From the NCBI GenBank assembly GCA_964384785.1, contig CAYLLH010000006.1, positions 1-33,836 on the forward strand: a stretch of 33,836 bases of DNA, read 5' to 3'. Numbering within the stretch: the first letter of the stretch is position 1; every line of letters starts with the position of its first letter. A program made the translations under genes and the position numbers. Below the pieces are notes generated by a model. That model saw only the letters and a program-made list of their open reading frames with translations. It was not told where the DNA came from and did no database searches. Source of the DNA: JAZKSG01 sp964384785 (GTDB lineage: Archaea > Thermoplasmatota > E2 > DHVEG-1). This document shows positions 16,060 to 24,205 of this stretch, one piece after another.

Positions 16060-17433
16060 ATGCAAAAAAAATTTATTGTTTTATTTATAGCTGGTGTATT
16101 TCTATTAACAATTTTTTCAAGTGTTTTTACTATCGGAAAAGAACTAAAAGAAGAAAAACTAAACAGTTTTGATAACAACTCAGTTGATTTTGTAACAATT
16201 AATTCACATGATGGATGGCTTGAATTAAGAGATGGGGTTAGAATTCTTCATTTAAGTGGTTCTAATTATGATATGGGTTATCAATATGGTGCATTAGCTT
16301 CAGATGAGATTCAGCAGAATCTTAGAGCTCAGTTATCATATTTTGAAGATCATGGTTGGCCATATGATGAAATCCTTGATGTGTATTATCAAATGGATGA
16401 TAACTTGCCTCAGAAATATATAGATGAAATGGAGGGTATGGCTGATGGATCTGGTTGGTCCTTTGAGGATATAGCTGTTTTAAATACAATCCCTGCAATT
16501 TTTAATTTACAAGCTAAATCTTGTTGCGAGGTTTCCTTATGGGGACCATTAACTGTAAATGGTGAACTTTATCACATACGAGGTTGGGATTGGACTCTTA
16601 ATGTTAAAGACCCTGAAACAGGTACACCGTTTCATGAAACACAATTCATCATAGTAAGAGATCCAACAAATGATTATGCTTCAATGGATCAAAGTTTTGC
16701 TGGAAGTATTTTTAGCTGGGGTGGTATAAATGAAAAAGGTATCGCGATAGGAGAAACAACATGTATCACGGATGATACAAGTTTTGATGGTGTTAGCGCT
16801 GCTTTTCGTATGAGAATGGTTCTTGATGATGCATCCTCTGGTGGAGAAGCAATCAGTATTATGAGCAAAGACAGAACCTGCGGATGGAATTTTGTAATAT
16901 CCGATGGTAATGTTCCAGAAGGTTTTGTTATTGAACAAACTGCTAACCTTCTTTATGTAGGAGAATGGGATAACCCTGTCGAAGACAATGATCCCTACTG
17001 GAAGGTAAACGGTTTAGTAAGAAGAGTTCCTTATTTTATTCATCCTGAAACAGCAAAGACTCAACCAAATAGAGATACCGATGATCCAAGTGGACTTAAA
17101 GGTTTTATTATGTATCTTTTGGGTAAAAATGGTTACTTTGGAGGATGGTCTTTTTACAGGGTTATTAGTGAAGCTGTTGAGGATAGAGCAGGAACTCTTA
17201 ATCTAGATGGTACTATGCAGATGATTAGAGATGTTTATGCAGGAAAAACTGATCTTTTGTTTTGGTTGATTCAGAAAATTGGTTTTGTAAACTCTGTGCA
17301 TCAATGGGTTTCTTGTCCAAAAACAGGTGATTTTCTTATTTCTTTTGCAGAAGGTCAGACTCCTGCTTTTAGAAACAAGGTTCATAGTTTTAATTTATTT
17401 GATCTTTTAGAGGAGGAACCTCCACTAAAATAA
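16060..17433 (+). CDS. Secreted C45-like Ntn hydrolase (acyltransferase/phospholipase B-like)
   Basis: This 457-residue protein has a signal peptide (about 1-25) and an Ntn-hydrolase fold resembling acyl-CoA:6-APA acyltransferase (C45) and phospholipase B-like proteins. The early SNYDMGYQYGALASDEI (68-84) is typical of the propeptide. The nucleophile is inferred as C155 in KSCCEVSLWG: aligned with the neighbour gene, C155 matches C216 there, with shared G, T and NG at +7, +10 and +12/+13. GWDWTL (175-180) and WGGINEKGIAIGETT follow as conserved strands. Such enzymes self-cleave before the Cys and hydrolyse amide or ester bonds; the substrate is unknown. GAGGTTGAT precedes the ATG. It is a tandem paralogue of the next gene. 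Confidence 0.75.
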   Translation: MQKKFIVLFIAGVFLLTIFSSVFTIGKELKEEKLNSFDNNSVDFVTINSHDGWLELRDGVRILHLSGSNYDMGYQYGALASDEIQQNLRAQLSYFEDHGWPYDEILDVYYQMDDNLPQKYIDEMEGMADGSGWSFEDIAVLNTIPAIFNLQAKSCCEVSLWGPLTVNGELYHIRGWDWTLNVKDPETGTPFHETQFIIVRDPTNDYASMDQSFAGSIFSWGGINEKGIAIGETTCITDDTSFDGVSAAFRMRMVLDDASSGGEAISIMSKDRTCGWNFVISDGNVPEGFVIEQTANLLYVGEWDNPVEDNDPYWKVNGLVRRVPYFIHPETAKTQPNRDTDDPSGLKGFIMYLLGKNGYFGGWSFYRVISEAVEDRAGTLNLDGTMQMIRDVYAGKTDLLFWLIQKIGFVNSVHQWVSCPKTGDFLISFAEGQTPAFRNKVHSFNLFDLLEEEPPLK

Positions 17434-17502
17434 TATTTTTATATTTTTAAATAAAAAAGTTTTAAATAATAATAATCTATTTATTTATATGGGAGTTTTA
17501 AA

Positions 17503-20214
17503 ATGAAAAGAGTTTATTTTGTAACCTTGGTATCTTTTTTACTGATAACAACTGTTTTTATAACAGGTTTAGGAATACAAGCAAAAGAAGATAATAATTA
17601 TGCAGATCAACAAGGAAAATATGAACAAGGATACCGCTATAACACACAAGGTTGGATTTATTTACATATTGAAGGAGATGGCTATGAAAGAGGTTATCAA
17701 CATGGTTATCTTCTTTCAGCTGAAATAGTAGATCATATATCTCGTTGGAGTAACATAATACATAACAGTCCAATGTTTGCAAATGTTAATATTGATCAGG
17801 AATCTGACAGATACGAACAGATATCAAATAAATGGTGGAATTTTTGTAGAAACAGGATTAACAAGATTTATTGGGATCGATACCCTGAAGAATATCAACA
17901 AGAAATACTGGGTATTGTTGATGGAGTAAACGATAAAGGCGGCAGTGTTTTTGATAGAGAAATTGATCATAAAGATATTCTTGGTATAAACCAAATGTTC
18001 GAATACATGACTCGTTTGACAACGATGAAAAAAGGTTTTCATCCAATGAGAGGTTTTTATAATTCTATTAAAAACCTTGTTCCAACAGGACTTCCAAATA
18101 AGAACCAGTTTATCAACATTTTTTTAAAGGCTCCTAAAGCCCATCATTGTAACGCGTTTATCGCTTCAGGCGATGCAACTACAAACGGTCAGATGGTTGC
18201 ATCTCATGGTATAAGATGTGGTGGCTGGTGGTATCCCTATTATGTAGCTCAAAGATGGAATGTTATAATAGATATAGTTCCATCTGAAGGATGCCGTTTC
18301 ACAATGAGTTCAACACCTGGTTTTATTTGGAGTGATAATAATTATTATCAAAACGAGGAAGGTATCATCGTTATGGATACAACTGCTCCACAGGGACTTT
18401 GGAGAAACAAAGGTTATTCTATGGTTATAAGAACTAGACTTGCCGCACAATACAGCAGTAGTCTTGATGAAGCATTGCATCATCTTCAAAACAAAAATGA
18501 TGGTCTTTGGACTGCAGTTTATCTTATCGGAGATGCTAAAACCGGTGAAATAGCTCGATTGGATCTTGCTTTGTATAATTCAAAAATTTGGCGTCAAAAA
18601 AATGGTTATTATTTCAGTGCAAACAATGCTATGGATCTTGGTGTAAGATTTGAAGCAAATGGTTTAGGAATTAAAGGATTGGTTTACAAATTAATTGGTT
18701 TAAATTTTTATCAATATTTTACCTTAAGATATGAACATTCAGATAGAGATGCGAAACTTGATGAACTTGGGGAAAAATATTATGGTGAAATCGATGTTGA
18801 AGTTTTAAAAGATAAAATAATGTATGAATTCCCGGTTTGTGATTTTGCTTCAACAGATGTTAAACTCACAGATACCAGTCTTATGGAGGAAAATAGTCTC
18901 TGGGTTTTCTTTGGAAATGTTAGAGGGATGATATGGAATACTTCTGATCAAAAAGCTAATCTTAAAGGTGTTCGTGATGTGCCACCGCAGGGTTGGACTT
19001 TGATTAATGGTTTACCAGAAAAACATGATTTTAATTTACCATTAGAAAACGAGAAAACAGCTTCTAAAAAAGCTGAGATGAGATGGGATTATGATTTCGC
19101 TGATGATTTTGAAGGAGGGAACACATGGTATGCAAATCTTGATTACAATGATGATGTGTTGTATGGTGCTGCATCTGATGGAAAGGTGTACAGTATAAGT
19201 ACTGCTAATGGTGGAAAAATCTGGACTAAAGACATTAATAATTATGATGAGAGAACTTGGATAAAAGCAGATAATTCTATTGTAGCAGTTGGATGGGAGA
19301 ATGAAACACTTGGGTTAAACCCAGATGATGGTAGCATCATTTGGAGTAATGAAGAAACTAAATATATTTGTTCAGATCCTGTTTTTATAGATAACAAAGT
19401 CTTCTACGGTAATCGAAACGGGAATATATATGCCATGGATAAAACAAACGGAGATATTATCTGGGATGATTTTATAGAAAAACAAAAAGTATATCTTTCA
19501 GTTGATGAAACAAATAACAGGTTGATTGTCACTTGTGATGATAAATGTTATTCAATTAATCCAGATGATGGTAGCATCATTTGGAGTTTTGAAACAGATG
19601 GACTTATTACAACCAAGGCAAATATAGATAATGAAAACGTGTTTTTTGGATCTGCTGATACAAATATTTACTCAGTTGATTCATCAAATGGAAAGCTTAA
19701 TTGGAAACAACCCACTGGTTGGTCGATTCATACAACACCAGCATTTCAAAACAACAGATTATTTGTTGGTTCAATGGATCATAACATGTACTGTTTCAAC
19801 AAAAACACTGGTGAAATGATTTGGTCATTTACAACCAACGGAGCAATACAATCCTCACCTGTTGCATATGGAGATTATGTGTTTTTTGGATCAGATGATG
19901 GAAGATTTTATGCAGTGAACCAAACCAATGGAGAACTTGCATGGGATTACACACCTGCTTACACGTTAGAGGATGATGTTTATAATTATATTACAACACC
20001 GATAACCGCAGATAGTATCGTTGTAGATGGTGAAGTGTTTATGAGTGCTAATGGTAAAATATTTAGTCTAGAGGCACAAACATTTGGAGAAGAACCTGTA
20101 AAAAAAGAAGAAGAAATTGATACAGAAATGATTCTTCTTATAGCAATAATAGTGATTATCATCATTGCTTTGCTGTTAGGTGTTTACACTTATTTCAAAA
20201 ATAAAAAAGAGTGA
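17503..20214 (+). CDS. Ntn hydrolase (phospholipase B-like) fused to a PQQ-type beta-propeller, membrane-anchored
   Basis: This 903-residue protein has a signal peptide (about 1-27). The Ntn-hydrolase domain (about 50-490) includes GYERGYQHGYLLSAEI (60-75) and the probable nucleophile C216 in HHCNAFIASGDATTNG, followed by the TSSTPGFIW-type region. A propeller of about seven repeats of some 40 residues (about 525-850) contains YSISTANGGKIWTK, NPDDGSIIWS (twice), DKTNGDIIWDD, DSSNGKLNWKQ, NTGEMIWSF and NQTNGELAWDY, all in the PQQ/YVTN-like pattern. A C-terminal helix (about 877-896) and a KNKKE tail anchor it. The hydrolase faces outside with the propeller as a probable binding module. It ends in TGA, one of only three such genes here. 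Confidence 0.8.
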   Translation: MKRVYFVTLVSFLLITTVFITGLGIQAKEDNNYADQQGKYEQGYRYNTQGWIYLHIEGDGYERGYQHGYLLSAEIVDHISRWSNIIHNSPMFANVNIDQESDRYEQISNKWWNFCRNRINKIYWDRYPEEYQQEILGIVDGVNDKGGSVFDREIDHKDILGINQMFEYMTRLTTMKKGFHPMRGFYNSIKNLVPTGLPNKNQFINIFLKAPKAHHCNAFIASGDATTNGQMVASHGIRCGGWWYPYYVAQRWNVIIDIVPSEGCRFTMSSTPGFIWSDNNYYQNEEGIIVMDTTAPQGLWRNKGYSMVIRTRLAAQYSSSLDEALHHLQNKNDGLWTAVYLIGDAKTGEIARLDLALYNSKIWRQKNGYYFSANNAMDLGVRFEANGLGIKGLVYKLIGLNFYQYFTLRYEHSDRDAKLDELGEKYYGEIDVEVLKDKIMYEFPVCDFASTDVKLTDTSLMEENSLWVFFGNVRGMIWNTSDQKANLKGVRDVPPQGWTLINGLPEKHDFNLPLENEKTASKKAEMRWDYDFADDFEGGNTWYANLDYNDDVLYGAASDGKVYSISTANGGKIWTKDINNYDERTWIKADNSIVAVGWENETLGLNPDDGSIIWSNEETKYICSDPVFIDNKVFYGNRNGNIYAMDKTNGDIIWDDFIEKQKVYLSVDETNNRLIVTCDDKCYSINPDDGSIIWSFETDGLITTKANIDNENVFFGSADTNIYSVDSSNGKLNWKQPTGWSIHTTPAFQNNRLFVGSMDHNMYCFNKNTGEMIWSFTTNGAIQSSPVAYGDYVFFGSDDGRFYAVNQTNGELAWDYTPAYTLEDDVYNYITTPITADSIVVDGEVFMSANGKIFSLEAQTFGEEPVKKEEEIDTEMILLIAIIVIIIIALLLGVYTYFKNKKE

Positions 20215-20223
20215 AAAAAAAAA

Positions 20224-20748
20224 TTACTTTTTTTGATTTCTTTCTATAATATCTATAAATTTATAAGGGTTCTTAGGAGTAACTACAATATTTAGTTTAT
20301 CTTTTGTTGTAATAAGAACACCATCTCTGAAATTACTCATTGCAATCCATGTTTTACCGACACCCGGAATATAATACCAACCTCCAAGAAAACTAGCACC
20401 AAATAGACGGATACCTGTTGGAATAACAGTTTTTTTTATTGTCTTGATTTCTTTAATATAAATGTGTCTATCACCTATGGGGCCAAGTATCTTTAAATTA
20501 TTTGAGTCAATGATATATTTTATTTTATTTGCTCTGAAGAGGATGTATATGAATACTATCAATATGGTTATAAAAAGTATTAAGAAAATAATCTTTTCAA
20601 TAAACGTCATAATGACTTTTAAGTAAACTACTGTTATGAGAAGTATGAGAAAAACCAAAATAGCTGAATATAATAGTTTTATAGATGAGGCAAATTTAGC
20701 TTCAAAAGATATCTTTTGTGAATCCTTATTTTTTTCTGAATTGTTCAT
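20224..20748 (-). CDS. Membrane protein with PH-like domain
   Basis: This 174-residue protein has two membrane helices in the N-terminal half (about 27-45 and 49-68). The rest is a roughly 100-residue beta-rich domain (about 72-170) with IKYIIDSNNLKILGPIGDRH, IKEIKTIKKT and ISNF-like strands ending in the helix NPYKFIDIIERN, as in bacterial PH-domain proteins. Such proteins have unknown biochemical roles and are often envelope-linked. It is divergent from the 21099 gene, which also looks PH-like, with a candidate ncRNA between them. It ends in TAA just after the convergent hydrolase gene. Confidence 0.65.
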   Translation of the reverse strand: MNNSEKNKDSQKISFEAKFASSIKLLYSAILVFLILLITVVYLKVIMTFIEKIIFLILFITILIVFIYILFRANKIKYIIDSNNLKILGPIGDRHIYIKEIKTIKKTVIPTGIRLFGASFLGGWYYIPGVGKTWIAMSNFRDGVLITTKDKLNIVVTPKNPYKFIDIIERNQKK

Positions 20749-21098
20749 TTAATGGAAAATATTATGTTTGTATTACAAATAATTTTTTAAAAAATTTTTT
20801 TCATTTTTTTGAAGAGAGTATAGGAAAGATTTATATTTTAACAAAGTGACATTATAGCAGCAAACATTTAAATAAAATAAAAAATAGAGTATATTTTTGG
20901 TACAACCAAATTAGGTTGGGTGGTAAGGTAAAGTAATGTATTGTAATGTAAATAAAATTAATAAAATTTAGATTAAAAAAATAATCATCCTCCCAAAAAA
21001 ATAATTGTTTTTTTAAACAATCCCCCTCCCTTACCCCCCTTCTCTCCCAAAAAAATTTTCAATTATTTTTAAATAATAACTAATAATTCCCTTAGTTC
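20749..21098. other. 350-base intergenic region with a structured C-rich element
   Basis: There is no protein gene. The minus-strand PH-like gene promoter should lie in the first 80 AT-rich bases. TATATTTT at 20890-20897 precedes a structured element at 20918-21039 (annotated separately). TTATTTTTAAATAATAAC (about 21063-21080) is placed to start transcription at or next to ATG 21099, so that gene looks leaderless and independent of the structured element. Confidence 0.6.
20918..21039 (+). ncRNA. Candidate ncRNA A with closing stem and anti-Shine-Dalgarno-like C-rich loops
   Basis: GGGTGGTAAGG (20918-20928) pairs with CCTTACCCCCC (21029-21039), 10 of 11 bases, with a single T/C mismatch. Transcription from the TATA box at 20890-20897 would begin at about 20918, exactly the 5' arm. 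Inside are hairpin GATTA/TAATC (20971-20975/20982-20986), unpaired ATCCTCCC, a perfect 7-bp hairpin ATTGTTT/AAACAAT (21004-21010/21015-21021) and CCCCCTCC. An upstream CAACC/GGTTG hairpin (20903-20907/20914-20918) would lie outside the transcript. The CCTCC segments complement ribosome sites such as GGGAGG or GGAGG. No known family is recognised. Confidence 0.5.
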
Positions 21099-21572
21099 AT
21101 GACAGGTGAAGAAATAGTAGGTATAATCCCAAATACCCAATCTGGTTTTTTAGGGCAGAAAGCATATAATTTAATTGTTACAAATCATCGTTTAATCGTT
21201 GCAGAATTAACAAATGATATGATTAAAAATGAAATGAAAAAAGTTAAAGAGGATTCAAAGAAACAAGGAGATGGGTTTTTTACTCGATGGACTAAAACAA
21301 TGACGTCTGGGGCTAATTCCTATTATAAAAAGTATTTTTCTATGCCTGTTGAAAATATCTTAAATGAGAATCCAAATAATTACTGTATTTTTATTAACAA
21401 TATAAAAAAAATTAGAGTACATAATGGATATATGCACAATGAGGGTAAAAGGATACCTAATGAAATTAAAATCAAGTGGGATAATGGTAAAGAATCTTTT
21501 AGATTTACTAGTATAGAATCTGTTGAAGCAAAAAATATTCTGAGAAAAACTTTTGGTGTTTTAGTTAAATAA
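21099..21572 (+). CDS. PH-like cytosolic protein, unknown function
   Basis: This 157-residue protein has no signal or membrane helix. The opening GEEIVGIIPNTQSGFLGQKA, then YNLIVTNHRLIVAELTNDMI, is the strand pattern of PH-like domains. A charged helical insert (48-70) and a hydrophobic SANSYYKKYF-like region follow. The C-terminal half (IKKIRVHNGYMHN, IKIKWDNGKESFRFTS) completes a beta-sheet, and a last helix VEAKNILRKTFG matches the PH C-terminal helix. The function is unknown. Its ATG sits about 27 bases behind a TATA-like sequence with no ribosome site, suggesting leaderless translation. Confidence 0.6.
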   Translation: MTGEEIVGIIPNTQSGFLGQKAYNLIVTNHRLIVAELTNDMIKNEMKKVKEDSKKQGDGFFTRWTKTMTSGANSYYKKYFSMPVENILNENPNNYCIFINNIKKIRVHNGYMHNEGKRIPNEIKIKWDNGKESFRFTSIESVEAKNILRKTFGVLVK

Positions 21573-21594
21573 AAAAAAGAAAAAAGATTGTTTT

Positions 21595-23571
21595 TTATTT
21601 TTTATGTATTTTTATTTGTCCTCCACCTAGAATTGTTGCTGGATCGTCATCATCATCACCTGAAATGTTATTGTCATAGATTATTTCATCTGTGTTTTTG
21701 TCCCATATTTTTATTCTGAATTTGTCTTCAGAATTTCCTTGTATGTCTCCATCTATTGCTGATAACATGAACCCGTAGTTTCCTTCGTTGTTTATGGTTC
21801 CTGTTCCTTTGTACATTGCTTTGGATCCTGCTATTACAAGCCAATCATAGTCTTTGCTGTGAAAGTTTAGTTTTGCTGCATGGAATTGGAATTCTGTGTT
21901 TCCACTTGGTGTTGATTGCCCTTTTTTGTATTTGCTTACAAAACCAAAGGTTGATTTTCCTGTAAGAGTTGGATCTGGTTTGTAGGCTCCTTCTGGAGAG
22001 TTTATCCATCCTCCCCCAGTTACAAAACCGCTGTCGGGATCATAAACTACTACGTATTGATATATTTCTTCATCTATCCCTCCATCATCGTCTTCTACTG
22101 TTATTGTTAATGTGTATACTCCTGCTTCTGAATATGTATGTGAGTTTGTTAGAATGCGATCATTTATTGATGCTGAGGTATTTGTTCCATCACCCCAGTC
22201 AACAGATGCTATATGAATATCTTCTAATCCAGGATCAGTAAAGGTTGCTGATAGACCAACATTTGATCCTACAGGTACAGGATCTGCTGGAAGATCAGAT
22301 ATAGAGGTTATATTTGGTGCTACGTTGTTAACTGTTATATTTATTGTTTGGATGGCTGCTTCACCATCGTCATCATATGTTTTTAGTTTTATCATATAGT
22401 TGTCATCTTCATCATCATCTAAATATTGATGAATTTCGTTTATGATTCCATCTGATGTGCTACCTGTTGTGTTAATGCTTTCGTCGCCCCAGTTTATCTG
22501 GTATGAAAGAGTTGTATCCTCACTATCAGGATCTGAAACTGTAGCTGTTAATGTTGTAGTATCATTTTCATTTATTGGAGTTGTAACGTTAAGTGTGTTA
22601 ATACTTGGTGCTGAATTCAGTGATTCCAAAACATGAACTGTTAAAGAATCTGAACCGATTAGATTGTTTTCAAAATCATATAATTCAACGGAAAGCGTGA
22701 AATCTCCGACATTATTGTATAAATGGTTTAAATTAAAAACTCCATCTTCTAAATTTAAAAGAAGGTTTTCATCTGCGGTTCCATCACCATAGTTAACAAC
22801 TCCTGAAAACACCTCGACTTCTTCATAGAAAAAACAACCGGTTCTACTGAATGTTTCTCCTTCATAGATTGTTACATCATCACCTATTTCTATACCTTGT
22901 ACTAATACAATTATTGTTATTGTGCTACTTCCTCCGTCATCATCACTAATTGTAACAGTTAGTTGATATTCTCCAATATCCGAATATGTATGATACCCGT
23001 TTACATAGAATGCACCTGTTTCTACCTCATAAGTATCTACTGTTCCGTCACCCCAGTCGAATTCTGCTATATGACTGTCATCTGATATAGCTCTAGATGT
23101 AGGATCATAAAACTCAACGGTTACTTCTAACTCGATATTTAAGTCAGCTAAAATATATTCACCGAAGCTTACAAATATTGTAGGAGCAACATTTTCAACT
23201 GTTACTTCTGCAGTATCGGTTACAAAAAAGTTTCCATCAGTAACTTCTAGAGTAATATTTCCACTGAAATCATCATTCCAAGTGTATGCATCGTTTGGGT
23301 TTGTTGTCCAAGTTGTCCATGTTCCATCAAAATTCCAACGATACCATAACTCTTCTCCTTCTGGATCATATGAACCAGATGCATCAAAATATATCGTTTC
23401 ACATTCTGTACTAAAATATGGTCCACCTGCATCAGCTACAGGAGGGAGACCTTCTCCTTCTTCATCTTCTGCCATAACTCCTGGCAGAGTAGTTAAAACC
23501 GAGAATACCAGCGTCCAAAAAACCAACCAAATAGTACTTCTCCTAATTAGAGAAGTCATATTATTTTTCAT
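21595..23571 (-). CDS. Secreted multi-PKD protein with a conserved GGGW C-terminal domain
   Basis: This 658-residue protein has a signal peptide (about 1-34, ending VMA), then about five Ig-like/PKD units. These are 40-128 (PVADAGGPYFS, DASGSYDPEGEE), 130-226 (WGDGTVDTYEVE, GYHTYSDIGEYQLTVTISDDDGG), 228-312 (FSGVVNYGDGTADE), 316-410 (WGDESINTT, YMIKLKTYDDDG) and 412-505 (WGDGTNTS, HTYSEAGVYTLTITVEDDDGG). The last 145 residues (VTGGGWINSPEGAYKPD, FGFVSKYKKG, DYDWLVIAG, FRIKIWD) form a domain often found at the end of secreted prokaryotic PKD proteins. No protease or glycosidase motif is seen. It is a surface or secreted adhesion-type protein. Confidence 0.85.
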   Translation of the reverse strand: MKNNMTSLIRRSTIWLVFWTLVFSVLTTLPGVMAEDEEGEGLPPVADAGGPYFSTECETIYFDASGSYDPEGEELWYRWNFDGTWTTWTTNPNDAYTWNDDFSGNITLEVTDGNFFVTDTAEVTVENVAPTIFVSFGEYILADLNIELEVTVEFYDPTSRAISDDSHIAEFDWGDGTVDTYEVETGAFYVNGYHTYSDIGEYQLTVTISDDDGGSSTITIIVLVQGIEIGDDVTIYEGETFSRTGCFFYEEVEVFSGVVNYGDGTADENLLLNLEDGVFNLNHLYNNVGDFTLSVELYDFENNLIGSDSLTVHVLESLNSAPSINTLNVTTPINENDTTTLTATVSDPDSEDTTLSYQINWGDESINTTGSTSDGIINEIHQYLDDDEDDNYMIKLKTYDDDGEAAIQTINITVNNVAPNITSISDLPADPVPVGSNVGLSATFTDPGLEDIHIASVDWGDGTNTSASINDRILTNSHTYSEAGVYTLTITVEDDDGGIDEEIYQYVVVYDPDSGFVTGGGWINSPEGAYKPDPTLTGKSTFGFVSKYKKGQSTPSGNTEFQFHAAKLNFHSKDYDWLVIAGSKAMYKGTGTINNEGNYGFMLSAIDGDIQGNSEDKFRIKIWDKNTDEIIYDNNISGDDDDDPATILGGGQIKIHKK

Positions 23572-23704
23572 TTAAATCATCCACCCCAAAAATAGTTTTC
23601 GTATTTTTTTGTTTAAATATTTAACTCACTAAAATATCAAAAAAGAATTATGTTCCTCTACCTGCAAATTAATACTTTATAAAGTTTTTTACGTAAAATT
23701 TTTT

Positions 23705-24148
23705 TTAGATTTTGTTTTCGAAAAAATGATAAAAACTTTTTTTAAAACCCAATTTTTTATAAACATTTATAGCAGATTTATTTTCCTTGAAAACATACAG
23801 TCGAAGTAAGGAAACATCATTTTCTAACGCAAGTTTTTTAATCTGTTGTAAAAGTTTTTTAAAAACACCTTTATATCTAAAAATATCTTTAACATAGATA
23901 CTTTGAAGCCACCAAATGTTTTTGTTTTGCCAGTCGCTCCATTCAAAAGTGATCATTAACTGACCAATGATATTACTATTGTTTTCTGCTACAATATAAA
24001 ACCCCCTATTTGGATTGTTTATCAAAGATTTTACACCATTCAAAGTAGTTTCATAGGAAATTTTTTGTGATTCAGATTCATTAGCAAGTACTACATTGTT
24101 TTTTGCTATTGATTCAGCATCATCAATTATTGCTTTTCTAATAATCAT
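23705..24148 (-). CDS. GNAT-family N-acetyltransferase
   Basis: This 147-residue protein has the GNAT order of motifs. The N-terminal strand is IRKAIIDDAESIAK, then IVAENNSNIIGQLMI. Motif A is LQSIYVKDIFRYKGVFKKLLQQI, the acetyl-CoA pyrophosphate loop R-x2-G-x-F in place of the usual G-x-G/A. Motif B is LLRLYVFKENKSAINVYKKLGFKK. It transfers an acetyl group from acetyl-CoA to an unknown amine. The start is at ATG 24148, close behind TTATATCTC, with no ribosome site (likely leaderless). It lies 57 bases downstream of... rather, before the end of the adenylate kinase gene on the same strand. Confidence 0.85.
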   Translation of the reverse strand: MIIRKAIIDDAESIAKNNVVLANESESQKISYETTLNGVKSLINNPNRGFYIVAENNSNIIGQLMITFEWSDWQNKNIWWLQSIYVKDIFRYKGVFKKLLQQIKKLALENDVSLLRLYVFKENKSAINVYKKLGFKKSFYHFFENKI

Positions 24149-24205
24149 TAAAAAAAGTGTAGAGAGATATAATTTAATAAGAATTATGAAAGAAAAAAAA
24201 ATTTA

